Assembly (NCBI RefSeq): GCF_029846275.1
Contig: NZ_JARVWS010000001.1
Coordinates: 620,001 to 684,000 of the forward strand
Length of the DNA stretch: 64,000 bases
Source of the DNA: Nocardioides sp. CER19
Lineage (GTDB): Bacteria > Actinomycetota > Actinomycetes > Propionibacteriales > Nocardioidaceae
Direction of reading: 5' to 3'
Below the pieces are notes generated by a model. It saw only the letters and a program-made list of their open reading frames with translations. It was not told the origin of the DNA and did no database searches. Below, piece by piece: positions 31,615-41,126 of this stretch (position 1 is its first letter; each line of letters opens with the position of its first letter). The position numbers and the translations under genes were made by a program.

Positions 31615-33456
31615 ATGGGCCGGGTCGTGCTGGTCCTCCGCCTCGCGGTGCGCGACGTACGACGACGGCCGGTCGAGGCCGCCCTGCTGCTGGTCGCCAT
31701 CATGGCGGCCACCACCACCCTGTCGCTGGGTCTGGTCCTGCGCCAGGCCGCTGGCGATCCCTACCAGGCGACCCGGCGCGCCACGGCCGGGGCCGACGTG
31801 GTCGCGAGCGTCGCCCCGCTGCCGTCCGGGACGCAGGCGCGGCCGGCCGACGTCGCCGGCCTGACCGCGCTGACCGGCCAGAAGGGCGTCGTCGCCCACA
31901 GCGGCCCCTACCCCGTCGCCCGCACGTCCGCCGAGGCGCACGGGCGCACGGTGGCCGTGACCGCGGAGGGTCGCGACACCACCTCGGCCTCGGTCGACCA
32001 GCCGAAGGTGCTCCACGGGAGCTGGGTCCGGCCGGGCACCGTGGTGGTCGAGGCAGCCCTCGCCGATGCGCTCGGGGTCCGTCCCGGTGACCGGATCACG
32101 ATCGCCGGACGTCGGTTCCAGATCGGCGGCGTCGCGGTCACCGCGGCAATGCTGCCCTACCCGGAGGCCTTCGACTACGGCGTGCAGCCGACCATGGCCC
32201 AGGTGAAGGACCGTGGGCTGGTCTGGCTGACCCAGGCCGACGCCCGGCGCCTGTCGGCCCCCGCGGACCTGTCCTACGTCCTGAACCTCAAGCTCGCCGA
32301 CCCCGCCGCGGCGATGCAGTTCGTCGACGCCCTCGAGCCGGACCCGTCCGGGTCCCCCACGAGTGGCGCGCAGTCAGTGCCGCTGCTGATGCTGGAGCCG
32401 TGGCAGGTGACGCGGGACAACGCGAGCATCCTGGCGCGGAACGCCCAGCGTGTGCTGGTCGCCGGCGGCTCGTTGCTCGGCCTGCTCGCGGTGGCGAGCG
32501 TGGCGGTGCTGGTCGGCGGCCGGATGGCCGACCAGACCCGCCGGGTCGGGCTCCTCAAGGCGGTCGGTGGGACGCCCGGCCTGGTCGCCGCCGTCCTGCT
32601 CGCCGAGCACGTCGGCGTCGCCGTGCTGGCAGCGGCCGGCGGGCTGGCCCTGGGCTGGCTGGTCGCTCCGATCGTGGCCGAGCCGACCGCCGGGCTCATC
32701 GGCAGCGCCGGGACGCCGCCGCTCACGATGGCCACCGTCGGCCTCGTCACGGCCGTGGCCGTTGCCGTGGCGGTCGTCGCCACGCTCGTCCCGGCGGTGC
32801 GCGCGGCACGGACGAGCACGGTCGTCGCACTGGCCGACGCGGCCCGGCCGCCCCGGCGTACGGCGTGGCTGATCACCCTCTCGGCACGGATGCCCGCACC
32901 CCTGCTCCTCGCCCTGCGCTTGGCCGGGCGCCGGCCCCGCCGGCTCGTCCTCGCGGTCATGAGCCTGGCGGTCGCCGTCACCGGCCTGGTCGCCGCCCTG
33001 GCGCTCAAGGCCCAGCTGTCGACCTCGAACTTCGCCAGCACGGCGGGGCTCAACCACGCGCGGACCGAGCGGCTGGGCGACGTCCTGCTCCTCATCAGCG
33101 TCATGCTGATCGCGCTCGCCGCGGTCAACACGATCGTCATCACATGGGCCACCGTGCTCGACGCCCGGCACGCCTCGGCGCTGGCCCGCGCCCTCGGCGT
33201 GACCCCTCAGCAGGTGACGGCGGCGCTGTCGGCGGCGCAGCTGCTGCCGGCGCTGGTCGGGGCGCTCCTCGGCATCCCCGCGGGCCTGGCCCTGGTCGCC
33301 GCCGTGGACCCCGACAGCACCGTCGACCCGCCGCTGTGGCAGCTGCTGGCGGTCGTCCCGGTGACCGGTCTCGTGGTCGCCGGTCTCACCGCGGTCCCGG
33401 CGCTCCTCGGCGCCCGCAGGCCGCCCGCGCCGGTCCTGCAGGCCGAGCACGCCTGA
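31615..33456 (+). CDS. FtsX-like ABC permease
   Basis: This 613-residue membrane protein has an N-terminal helix, a large extracytoplasmic domain (about 45-270), then two blocks of FtsX-like helices (about 280-400 and 440-600). The segment QTRRVGLLKAVGGTPGLVAAVLLAEH is the conserved first FtsX motif, and ARHASALARALGVTPQQVTAAL its second copy. With the ATPase it should form a transporter for export of a peptide, lipid or antibiotic, or a mechanotransmitter. The ligand is unknown. Confidence 0.92.
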   Translation: MGRVVLVLRLAVRDVRRRPVEAALLLVAIMAATTTLSLGLVLRQAAGDPYQATRRATAGADVVASVAPLPSGTQARPADVAGLTALTGQKGVVAHSGPYPVARTSAEAHGRTVAVTAEGRDTTSASVDQPKVLHGSWVRPGTVVVEAALADALGVRPGDRITIAGRRFQIGGVAVTAAMLPYPEAFDYGVQPTMAQVKDRGLVWLTQADARRLSAPADLSYVLNLKLADPAAAMQFVDALEPDPSGSPTSGAQSVPLLMLEPWQVTRDNASILARNAQRVLVAGGSLLGLLAVASVAVLVGGRMADQTRRVGLLKAVGGTPGLVAAVLLAEHVGVAVLAAAGGLALGWLVAPIVAEPTAGLIGSAGTPPLTMATVGLVTAVAVAVAVVATLVPAVRAARTSTVVALADAARPPRRTAWLITLSARMPAPLLLALRLAGRRPRRLVLAVMSLAVAVTGLVAALALKAQLSTSNFASTAGLNHARTERLGDVLLLISVMLIALAAVNTIVITWATVLDARHASALARALGVTPQQVTAALSAAQLLPALVGALLGIPAGLALVAAVDPDSTVDPPLWQLLAVVPVTGLVVAGLTAVPALLGARRPPAPVLQAEHA

Positions 33457-33493
33457 CCCGCTGAGGGCGTCGGCGGCGACCGGCTCTGGCAAA

Positions 33494-33518
33494 TTGCTGT
33501 GCGAAGAACGCGCAGCAA
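33494..33518 (+). terminator. Possible terminator of the PadR-ABC operon
   Basis: TTGCTGTGCG and CGCGCAGCAA pair (one G-T) around an AAGAA loop. No T-tract follows. Confidence 0.45.
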
Positions 33519-33590
33519 CGGGCCTCGCGTGCCGATGATGCCCCCAGGTGCCGAAGGATCGGCGCCGAGCAGGTCTCACGGAGGAGCCAC

Positions 33591-35033
33591 GTGGAAGCGC
33601 GTCATCGTCTCGGGAAGGAACCGCGGGCCGAAGAGTCCCCGCGGTCGCGCGGGCTGCTGTCGCGCCTGGTCGGACGTGCCGAGCCGGACCCGCCCCCGCA
33701 CGAGTCGGTCGAGCGCCTGGACGCCGCCGAGTCGGACCGCGACGTGGATCCGCTGACCGGGCTCGTGGAGTACGACCCTGTCGACGCCACGCTCCTCGAC
33801 GGCTTCACCAAGGCCGTGCTCGTGGTCGAGGTCGACAGCTATCTGATGACCAGCCACGTGGTCGGTGTCGAGGCCGGCGAGGTGCTGATCGTCGAGGCCG
33901 CCGAGCGGGTCAAGCAGGCGGCCGCGGCCGTCGACGGTCGGGTACGCCGGATGAGCGGGCCGCACTTCCTCGTGCTGGTGCCGATCGCCGACGAGTCCGA
34001 CCTCCAGGACTTCGCCAGCCGTCTGGCGCTGGTCAACGACCGACCGGCCACCAGCGACGGTGGCGCCCTCACCGTCGGGATCGCGATGGCGCCCCGCGAC
34101 GGCGTCGACGTACCTGCTCTCATCCGCGCCGGCATGGTCGCCGTCGCCTACGGGCGCCGCGAGCACCCGGGCAGCGCGGTGTTCTTCGAGCCCGAGATGG
34201 CCGAGGAGGCGTGGGACCGCTTCACCGTCGGCCGGGCCCTCCGCACCGCCATCGACCGCCGCGAGATCACCCTGGTCTACCAGCCCCAGCTCGACCTGGC
34301 CACGGGCGCCGTGGTCGGCGTCGAGGTGCTGGCCCGCTGGACGGACGGCGCCCATGGACCGATCTCGCCGATGCGGTTCGTGCGCGTGGCCGACCAGCTC
34401 GGCCTGGCTCGAGCGCTGGACCGACTCGTCTTCGAGATGGCGATCGAGCAGCTGGCCGCCTGGGACGAGGAGGGCATCCACCTGCCGCGGATGTCGATCA
34501 ACGTCTCGCCGGACACGCTGCGCGCCGGCCGGGTCCCGCAGGCGGTCGCCGAGACGATGCGGCGCCACGGGATCGAGCCGCGTCGCATCACGGTCGAGCT
34601 CATCGAGAGCCGGCTGCTCGATGCCGACGCCGGCCTCGACGCGCTGCGCACGCTGCGCGACCTCGGCTTCCGGGTCAGCCTCGACGACTTCGGCACGGGG
34701 TACGCGTCCTTCGGCCAGCTCGTCACGCTCCCCATCGACGAGCTGAAGATCGACAGGTCGTTCCTCTCCGACTCCGACGACCCGGTCACCAGCGGCGCCG
34801 TCGTCGCGGCGATCGTGCGGGTCGGTCAGACGCTCGGGCTCAACGTCGTCGCCGAGGGCATCGAGCGGGTCGACCAGCAGGAGCTGCTCCGCACGCTGCG
34901 CTGCCCGGTCGGCCAGGGCTACCTGTACTCCCACCCGCTCACGGCGGAGGAGCTGGTCGACTGGCTCATGCAGACCGGGGGCGCCGTACCACTGCCGGAC
35001 CGCGAGAAGACGGCCGACGCCGCCGCGTCCTGA
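33591..35033 (+). CDS. EAL-domain c-di-GMP phosphodiesterase with degenerate GGDEF
   Basis: This 480-residue cytoplasmic protein has a degenerate GGDEF-like domain (about 50-210; no GGDEF site remains) and an EAL domain (about 220-470). The EAL motif reads EVLARW with Glu245, and the other catalytic motifs INVSP, VELIES, DDFGTGYASF, KIDRSF, AEGIE and QGY are intact, so hydrolysis of c-di-GMP is likely. GTG start follows GGAGGAG by 7 bases. No membrane helices are present. It is a single gene in its transcript. Confidence 0.9.
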   Translation: MEARHRLGKEPRAEESPRSRGLLSRLVGRAEPDPPPHESVERLDAAESDRDVDPLTGLVEYDPVDATLLDGFTKAVLVVEVDSYLMTSHVVGVEAGEVLIVEAAERVKQAAAAVDGRVRRMSGPHFLVLVPIADESDLQDFASRLALVNDRPATSDGGALTVGIAMAPRDGVDVPALIRAGMVAVAYGRREHPGSAVFFEPEMAEEAWDRFTVGRALRTAIDRREITLVYQPQLDLATGAVVGVEVLARWTDGAHGPISPMRFVRVADQLGLARALDRLVFEMAIEQLAAWDEEGIHLPRMSINVSPDTLRAGRVPQAVAETMRRHGIEPRRITVELIESRLLDADAGLDALRTLRDLGFRVSLDDFGTGYASFGQLVTLPIDELKIDRSFLSDSDDPVTSGAVVAAIVRVGQTLGLNVVAEGIERVDQQELLRTLRCPVGQGYLYSHPLTAEELVDWLMQTGGAVPLPDREKTADAAAS

Positions 35034-35042
35034 CGGGCGCGG

Positions 35043-36653
35043 TCAGCTCGCCTCACCGGCGGATCCGCCGCCGGCGATCCGCCCCAACGCCCTGACCCGG
35101 TGGTGGGCGAGGGCGGCGCGAGCGGCGTTCATGCCGGGGGCGCCGTGGACGCCGCCGCCCGGGTGGGCCGAGGCCGATCCGAGGTAGAGACCGCGGATCC
35201 CCGTCTCGGCGCGACCGGCGCCGGGGACGGGGCGGAAGACCAGCTGCTGGTGCAGCTGGGCGGTGCCGCCGTTGATCGCGCCGCCGACGAGGTTGGCGTC
35301 CTGCTCCTCGAACTGACGGGGGCCGAGCACCCGGCGTGCGACGACCCGGCCGCCGAAGCCGGGCGCGAGCCGTTCGAGACGGTCCTGCATCCGGTCGGCG
35401 AACCGCTCGCACTCGGCGCTGTCCCAGCGTCCGGTCAGGCCGTCGTCGCCGGCGTCGCGCTCGACCACCTGGGGGACGTGCGCGTAGGACCACAAGGACT
35501 CGGTGCCCGCGGGGGAGCGCGTCGGGTCGGTCGTCGTCATCTGCCCCACCAGCAGGAAGGGGCGGTCCGGGACGGTACGGCCGGTGATCTGCTCCGAGGT
35601 CCGGCTGAGCTCGTCGACGGAGTCGGCGACGTGGACGGTGCCCGGCGCGCGGTCGGGCGGCGTACGCCACGGGACGGGGCCCGACAGCGCCCAGTCGACC
35701 TTCACGGTGCCCGGGTCGAGCTGGAAGCCCCGCATCCCCTGGCGGACCCGGGTCGGCAGGTCCTCGTCCTGGACGAGGCCGCCGAAGAGTCGTGGTGCGA
35801 CCACGTCGGCGATCACGACCGGGCTGGCGATGCGCTCCCCGTCGGCGGTCCGGACGGCCGTGACGTGGCGCCCGTCCACCTCGATCCGGGTGACCTCGGC
35901 GCCGCACCGCACCTCGCCGCCGCGGCTGCGCAGACGCTGGGTGAGGGCGGCGGCCAGCTGGCCGGCGCCGCCTTCCGGCACGGGGAAGCCGACGGTCTGG
36001 CCGAGCATCGTCATGAGGATCCCGAAGAGGCCGGAGCCCGGGGCCGACATCGGGATGTCCGCGTGCCCGGCGTTGCCGGTCAGCATGAGCCGCGCACCCT
36101 CGCCGCGGAAGCGCAGCCGGACCAGGTCGGACGCCGGCATGAGCAGGTCGCGCACCAGGCCGAGCCCACCGGCGCCCGGCAGCCGGAGCAGGGCGCCCAG
36201 TCCGCGGCGGACCGGCGGGAACGGGGTGAGCAGGGCACCGACGATGTGGTCGCCCAGCTTGTCCCACTGCGCGCAGAGCTCGAGCCAGGCCTCGCCGTCC
36301 CCGGCCGCGAACGCGTCGAGGCTGGCGGCGGTGAGCTCACGGTCGCGGTCGAGAACCGCCCAGCCCCGGTCGGGCACGTGGTGGCCGACCACGGCGGGCG
36401 CGTGCCGCCAGGTCAGCCCGTGCTCCTCCAGGGCGAGGGCCCGGATGCTGGGGGAGGCGGCCGCCAGCGGGTAGAACGAGCTGAACGTGTCGTGCACGTA
36501 GTCGGCGTGCACGTCCCGGCTGCTGCGGACCGCTCCACCGGGCTCGGGTTGCGCCTCCAGGACGAGGACCGACCAGCCCGCGTCGACGAGGTGGTTCGCG
36601 GCGACCAGGCCGTTGGGCCCGGCGCCGACGACGACCGCGTCGTAGGTCGTCAC
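35043..36653 (-). CDS. Phytoene-desaturase-like FAD oxidoreductase
   Basis: This 536-residue flavoprotein has VVVGAGPNGLVAANHL at the N-terminus (Rossmann FAD site), EAQPEPGGAVRS, and a C-terminal GLYLGSASAHPGGGVHGAPGMNAA, all typical of the CrtI-like NAD(P)/FAD oxidoreductases. Related actinobacterial proteins act on carotenoids or unknown lipids. The GTG start overlaps the stop of the SRPBCC gene (GTGA). No other carotenoid genes are in the window, so the substrate is uncertain. Confidence 0.88.
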   Translation of the reverse strand: MTTYDAVVVGAGPNGLVAANHLVDAGWSVLVLEAQPEPGGAVRSSRDVHADYVHDTFSSFYPLAAASPSIRALALEEHGLTWRHAPAVVGHHVPDRGWAVLDRDRELTAASLDAFAAGDGEAWLELCAQWDKLGDHIVGALLTPFPPVRRGLGALLRLPGAGGLGLVRDLLMPASDLVRLRFRGEGARLMLTGNAGHADIPMSAPGSGLFGILMTMLGQTVGFPVPEGGAGQLAAALTQRLRSRGGEVRCGAEVTRIEVDGRHVTAVRTADGERIASPVVIADVVAPRLFGGLVQDEDLPTRVRQGMRGFQLDPGTVKVDWALSGPVPWRTPPDRAPGTVHVADSVDELSRTSEQITGRTVPDRPFLLVGQMTTTDPTRSPAGTESLWSYAHVPQVVERDAGDDGLTGRWDSAECERFADRMQDRLERLAPGFGGRVVARRVLGPRQFEEQDANLVGGAINGGTAQLHQQLVFRPVPGAGRAETGIRGLYLGSASAHPGGGVHGAPGMNAARAALAHHRVRALGRIAGGGSAGEAS

Positions 36654-37084
36654 GCCCGCCCCTCGGCCAACATGGCCAGCCGCTTCAGCGTCTCGAGGTT
36701 GCGCACGTGCAGCGCACCCGCGCGCAGCGGCCGGGGCAGCAGGCCACCGGGGCCGTGGGTGAGGTCCTCCTCGATCTCGATCTCGGTGTCCTCGCCGCTG
36801 GGACGCAGCGTCAGCACGACCCGCGCCTCGCCGAGCGGCCAGGCGCGTGCCTGCAGCTCGAGACGCTTGCCGGGATCGCAGGCCAGCGACTCGGTGTGGT
36901 CGTCGATGACCACCGGCCAGACGCCGACGGAGTGGTGGAGTCGGGATCCGGGCTCCGGCCACGTGTCGTCGACACCGCGGATCCGGCAGGCCCCCACGAC
37001 CCACAGCGGGAAGAGCCAGCCGTCGGCCAGCACCTTCCACACGTCGTCCGCACTGGCGGCTGCGGTCCATGTCGTCACTGCCAT
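36650..37084 (-). CDS. SRPBCC-fold (polyketide cyclase/START-like) protein
   Basis: This 144-residue protein has the helix-grip pattern: ASADDVWKVLADGWLFPLW, a DDTWPEPGSRLHHS turn, VVIDDHTESLACDPGKRLEL strands and a long C-terminal helix. It should bind a hydrophobic ligand. The start at 37084 excludes an N-terminal extension that lacks conservation. It is translationally coupled to the CrtI-like gene, suggesting shared ligand handling. Confidence 0.85.
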   Translation of the reverse strand: MAVTTWTAAASADDVWKVLADGWLFPLWVVGACRIRGVDDTWPEPGSRLHHSVGVWPVVIDDHTESLACDPGKRLELQARAWPLGEARVVLTLRPSGEDTEIEIEEDLTHGPGGLLPRPLRAGALHVRNLETLKRLAMLAEGRA

Positions 37085-37122
37085 GACGCCCGGTGTCCGG
37101 CGGGGCCTGCGGGAAACCTCGG

Positions 37123-39867
37123 CTAGCCCGCCGGCGCCACCGAGGGCACGTGCGTCACCTGGTTCCACGTGAACGTGTAGGTGCCGCCGCCGGCCGGGAC
37201 GTGGAGCGCGATGTTGTCGCCCCCGCCACCGGCGCCGTAGCTCACCGTCCAGGAGTCATCGATCGCGACCTTCCACTGCCAGTCGCCGGCCGGCACGGCG
37301 AAGGTCCCGTGCCACAGCCCGTCGCCGGGGTCGAAGGCCAGGTGGGTCGCCGCGCATGCCGGCTGCCAGTCGCCCGGGCAGCCCAGCTCGGACTGGAGGT
37401 CGCCGGCCACGGTCACCGAGCGGACCGCGGGCGTTGGCGGCGCCGTCCGCACGGTGACGGGGGCGCTGGTCACGTCGGCGGTGCCGGGCTCACGGAGGAT
37501 CGCGCGGTAGGCGACCGACGTCCCGAGCGGCAGGGCGGAGACGTCGTCGGTGGCCGTGTACGCCGGCGCGGAGTCGTCGGTCCGGAGGCTGGTCCACGCG
37601 CCGCCCGCGACGCTGCGCTGGAACTCCACCGACTGGCCCGGCCGCTCCGGGTCGACCGCCGCGGAGACGGTGACCGGGTCGAGGGCGGTGACGGTGCCAC
37701 CGTCGGTCGGTGCCGTGACCTTGACCGAGGGCGAGGGGACGGCGGTCGAGCGCACCGACGACGCGCGGGTGTGCCCCGCGTCGTCGCGTACGGCGGCCCG
37801 GTAGCTGACCGGCGTACCGGGAGCGAGGGCCGAGGTGTCGTGGAAGACCTGGTAGGGAGCCGAGTCGTCGACGCCGACCGTCCGCCACGCGCCGTTGCCG
37901 ACCCGCGCCTGGAAGGTCACCTCGTAGAACGAGTCGCCGCCCACGCTCGCCGACACGTGCATCCGCCCGCGCGACTCGGCGGCGGGCTGCGGTGCGGCGA
38001 GGCCGATCGTGGGCGCCCCCTTCGACCGGGGGATGCGGTCGGGCGAGGCGTAGACCGCCGTCGACAGGCCGGGCAGCGTCACGGCGACGTCCCCGGCGCG
38101 CGAGGAGGTCAGCCGCGCCGGCCCGGTGCCGTAGAGGCGCTTGAACGAGCGGGCCCAGGTGGGCACGGACGCGGAGGCGGCCGACTCGCTGTTGTTGAGG
38201 ACGACGAGGTACTCCTTCTGCTCGCGCCGATCGATGCGCGAGAACGCGAAGAGGCCCGGTCCCTTCGAGGCGTAGCGGACCTGCTCGGCACCGTTGCGCA
38301 GCGCCGGGTGGGCCTTCGTGAGGCTCTCGAGGTCGGTGATGGCGCGGTAGAGCGGGTGGGTCGGGTCGTAGTTGTCGCTGGCCGCCGTGCGGTCGGTCCC
38401 GATCTGGTCGTCGGTGCGGTACTCGTCGACCTTCGAGGCGAACATCGTCTGGCGCGCGGACTGGTCGCCACCCAGGCCGGCGAAACCCTGCTCGTCGCCG
38501 TAGTAGACGACCGGCTGGCCGCGGGAGAGGAACAGCAGCTGGTGGGCCAGCTCGTCACGCCTGAGCAGCTCGTCGTCCGTCGCGCCCGGGTTGTCGGTCT
38601 TCAGGAAGTAGCCGATCCGGCCCATGTCGTGGTTGCCGAGGAAGGTGGGCAGCTCGTAGACGTTCGAGTCCGCGTCGGTGTACCAGTCGTCGTTGGCGAA
38701 GAAGCTCGCCAGTCGCTGGTTGTCGAGGCTCTTGGAGGCGAACCCGCGCGCCGCGTCCTGGAACGGGAAGTCGAGGACGGCCTGCATCTTGTCCGTGGTC
38801 GTGTAGTGCGACGTGAAGGCCTTCGTCGACGCGTCCGACCCGTCGAGGGCGACCTCGCCGAACATGAAGAAGTCCGGGTTGCCCTGACGGGCGGCCTCGC
38901 GCTGCAGCGCGGGGCCGAAGCCTTGCCAGAAGGCGTCGTCGACGTGCTTCATCGTGTCGATCCGGAACCCGTCGATGCCGAAGTCGTCGACCCAGGTCTT
39001 GTAGATGTCGGTCATCCCGTTGCGGACCCGCGGGTTCTCGGTGAAGAGGTCGTCGAGACCGAAGAAGTCGCCGTACTGGCTGTCCTCGCCGGTGAAGGTC
39101 GTGTTGCCGCGGTTGTGGTAGAGCGTCACGTCGTTGAGCCACTCGGGCTTCTTGAGGTGCTGCTCGTCCGGGTCGAGGACCGGCGTGTAGGGGAACGACA
39201 CCGCCGGGTCGAGCGCCGGGAACGGGTTCGGGTAGTCACGGTCGTCGAACGGCGTACCGGCGGCGGTGCGGTAGGGGCTGACGTCCTTGGAGACGTACGC
39301 CGGCCGGGCGCCCTGCTGGTAGCCGATGACGTCGGCCGTGTGGTTGGTGATGATGTCGAAGAAGACCTTGATCCCCTTCTGGTGGGCGGCCGCGACCAGG
39401 TCGCTCAGGTCCTGGTTCGTCCCGAGGTGCGGGTCGACCTGGGTGAAGTCGGTGATCCAGTAGCCGTGGTAGCCGGCCGACGGGCCGTCCTCGAGCTGGA
39501 CGGCCTTGTTCTTGAAGATCGGGGTCAGCCAGATGGCGTTGGTCCCGAGCCCCTTGATGTAGTCCAGCTTGCCCGTGAGGCCCTTGAGGTCGCCGCCGTT
39601 GTAGAACCCCTTGCTCGTCGGGTCGAAGCCGCTGACCAGCCGGTCGTCGCCGAGGCCGCCGGTGTCGTTGGCGGTGTCGCCGTTGGCGAAGCGGTCGCCC
39701 ATCACGAAGTAGAACCGGCTGTCGGTCAGCCCGCTGCGCAGCGAGTGACCGGCGAAGGACCCGTCCCGGCTCTGGGGGGACGGCTCCTGGTGCCCGGCGA
39801 CGGCGGGTGCGGCGTACGCCGCGAGGGCGAGCGCGAGACCGAGGGCGGGTACGACGCGACGCAGCAT
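37123..39867 (-). CDS. Secreted GH13 alpha-amylase with Ig-like and X25 modules
   Basis: This 914-residue enzyme has a signal peptide (about 1-24, ending AVA), a GH13 barrel with nucleophile Asp304 (DGFRID), acid/base Glu338 (MFGEVA) and Asp414 (FLGNHD), and a beta C-domain. Two Ig/Fn3-like modules follow (about 600-800), and a C-terminal X25-type starch module (about 820-910; WQPACAATHL, GTFAVPAGDWQWKVAIDDSW) like those of pullulanases. It degrades starch or related glucans outside the cell. GGGAGGC precedes the ATG. The CRP-like palindrome at 39884 overlaps the likely start of transcription. Confidence 0.92.
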   Translation of the reverse strand: MLRRVVPALGLALALAAYAAPAVAGHQEPSPQSRDGSFAGHSLRSGLTDSRFYFVMGDRFANGDTANDTGGLGDDRLVSGFDPTSKGFYNGGDLKGLTGKLDYIKGLGTNAIWLTPIFKNKAVQLEDGPSAGYHGYWITDFTQVDPHLGTNQDLSDLVAAAHQKGIKVFFDIITNHTADVIGYQQGARPAYVSKDVSPYRTAAGTPFDDRDYPNPFPALDPAVSFPYTPVLDPDEQHLKKPEWLNDVTLYHNRGNTTFTGEDSQYGDFFGLDDLFTENPRVRNGMTDIYKTWVDDFGIDGFRIDTMKHVDDAFWQGFGPALQREAARQGNPDFFMFGEVALDGSDASTKAFTSHYTTTDKMQAVLDFPFQDAARGFASKSLDNQRLASFFANDDWYTDADSNVYELPTFLGNHDMGRIGYFLKTDNPGATDDELLRRDELAHQLLFLSRGQPVVYYGDEQGFAGLGGDQSARQTMFASKVDEYRTDDQIGTDRTAASDNYDPTHPLYRAITDLESLTKAHPALRNGAEQVRYASKGPGLFAFSRIDRREQKEYLVVLNNSESAASASVPTWARSFKRLYGTGPARLTSSRAGDVAVTLPGLSTAVYASPDRIPRSKGAPTIGLAAPQPAAESRGRMHVSASVGGDSFYEVTFQARVGNGAWRTVGVDDSAPYQVFHDTSALAPGTPVSYRAAVRDDAGHTRASSVRSTAVPSPSVKVTAPTDGGTVTALDPVTVSAAVDPERPGQSVEFQRSVAGGAWTSLRTDDSAPAYTATDDVSALPLGTSVAYRAILREPGTADVTSAPVTVRTAPPTPAVRSVTVAGDLQSELGCPGDWQPACAATHLAFDPGDGLWHGTFAVPAGDWQWKVAIDDSWTVSYGAGGGGDNIALHVPAGGGTYTFTWNQVTHVPSVAPAG

Positions 39868-39883
39868 TCATGCCTCCCGAGAA

Positions 39884-39897
39884 GTGACTGGTGTCAC
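39884..39897. promoter_or_regulatory. CRP-like palindrome GTGACTGGTGTCAC
   Basis: The site fits GTGA-N6-TCAC and differs by one base from the site at 1836 before the GH3 gene. It lies about 17 bases upstream of the amylase start codon, just before the ribosome binding site. Confidence 0.5.
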
Positions 39898-39955
39898 AGG
39901 TGGGATGAACCTAGGGCCGCGCGCGGTGGTCTGGCAAGGAGGTCCCGGCGGGCTC

Positions 39956-40204
39956 TCAGGCTCGGTGGCGGCCGCGCGCCTCGACGCGGGGGCGCAGCTC
40001 GGCGGCCGCATCGGGCCACCGCTCCTCGAGCTCGGCGAGCGCCTCGGTCAGCACGGCCGCGTCCAGGACCTCGGGGTGATCGGCGGAGGTGAAGAGGAGC
40101 GTCTCGATCGATTCGACGAGGGCGTGGAAGTCGTCGGCCTCGGCACGCTCGGACCGGGAGTCTCGGGACTGCGGCCGCGGCACGAGCAGTGCGAGAGCGT
40201 TCAT
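39956..40204 (-). CDS. Hypothetical acidic protein, 82 aa
   Basis: The sequence is rich in Glu, Asp and Ala and predicted mostly helical (DDFHALVESIETLLFTSADH, LTEALAELEERWPDAAAEL). There is no signal peptide or known motif. About 90 percent of codons end in G or C, supporting translation. It lies 58 bases downstream of the fructosamine kinase gene on the same strand. The function is unknown. Confidence 0.65.
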   Translation of the reverse strand: MNALALLVPRPQSRDSRSERAEADDFHALVESIETLLFTSADHPEVLDAAVLTEALAELEERWPDAAAELRPRVEARGRHRA

Positions 40205-40262
40205 GCTGGCCCAACGACGGCGCTCGCGACGGCGTTACGTGCGGGCGGCAGTGAAGTTCGCC

Positions 40263-41126
40263 TCAGCCGCTGGACACGAAGCGGGCGGCGAGGGTGGCCG
40301 CCCGGGCGCCGTACCCCTGCCCGAAGAGCGCCGCGTGCACGAGCAGCGGGAAGAGCTGGTGCAGCGCGATCCGCTCCTCCCAGCCGTCCCCGAGCGGGTG
40401 CGTCTCCTCGTAGGCGTCGATCACCCGCTCGAGCTGGGGCAGGCCGAAGAGGGCGAGCATCGCCAGGTCCATCTCGCGGTGGCCGCAGTAGGCCGCCGGG
40501 TCGATCACCCACGCGCGGCCGTCGGTGCCCCAGATGACGTTGCCGTTCCACAGGTCGCCGTGGAGCCGGGCCGGCGGCTCGTCGGGGACGAGGTCGGCAA
40601 GGCGGGGTACGACGGCCTCGATCGTGCGGGCGTGGTCGTCGTCGATCGCGCCACGGTCGTGCGCGAGCTTGAGGTAGGGCAGCAGCCGGCGGGTGGCGTA
40701 GAACTCGGGCCAGGTCGGCGCCGGCCGGTTGGGCAGCGGGAGCGTGCCGATGAAGCCGTCGGTGTCCAGGCCGTAGCCGTCGCACGGGTGCCGGTGGGCC
40801 GAGGCCAGGGCCCGGCCGAGCGCCTCGGCGCCCTCGCCGGACGGCTTGCCCGGCTCGATCCAGCGCAGGATCACGCAGTCCTCGGCGGCGGCGAGCAGGT
40901 CCGGGACGGGGAGGCCGACCTCGGCCAGCCAGGCCAGCCCACGTGCCTCCGCCGGGAAGAAGCCCTGGGGCGGGTGGGGCAGCGTCTTCATCAGCGCGAC
41001 GCTGCCGTCGTTGAGGCGCAGCTTGGTCGCGCGGGCGACGTCGCCGCCGGCGACGGGCGAGGTGGCGACGACCGGTGTGCCGAGGAGCTCCTCAGCACGA
41101 CGCGACACCACCGAGGCCCGGCTCAC
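40263..41126 (-). CDS. Fructosamine kinase family protein
   Basis: This 287-residue protein has an APH-like fold with the catalytic loop LHGDLWNGN and metal motif IDPAAYCGHREMDLAM. Family members phosphorylate sugars attached to protein amines (deglycation); an aminoglycoside-like or metabolite kinase role is also possible. The GTG start overlaps the stop of the phosphatase gene (GTGA). Lys47 (MKTLP) is a candidate nucleotide-binding residue. Confidence 0.9.
   Translation of the reverse strand: MSRASVVSRRAEELLGTPVVATSPVAGGDVARATKLRLNDGSVALMKTLPHPPQGFFPAEARGLAWLAEVGLPVPDLLAAAEDCVILRWIEPGKPSGEGAEALGRALASAHRHPCDGYGLDTDGFIGTLPLPNRPAPTWPEFYATRRLLPYLKLAHDRGAIDDDHARTIEAVVPRLADLVPDEPPARLHGDLWNGNVIWGTDGRAWVIDPAAYCGHREMDLAMLALFGLPQLERVIDAYEETHPLGDGWEERIALHQLFPLLVHAALFGQGYGARAATLAARFVSSG

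Noticed and set aside
35043-37084. Carotenoid biosynthesis cluster
   Set aside because: Only one desaturase-like gene with an SRPBCC partner; no crtB, crtE or cyclase genes nearby.
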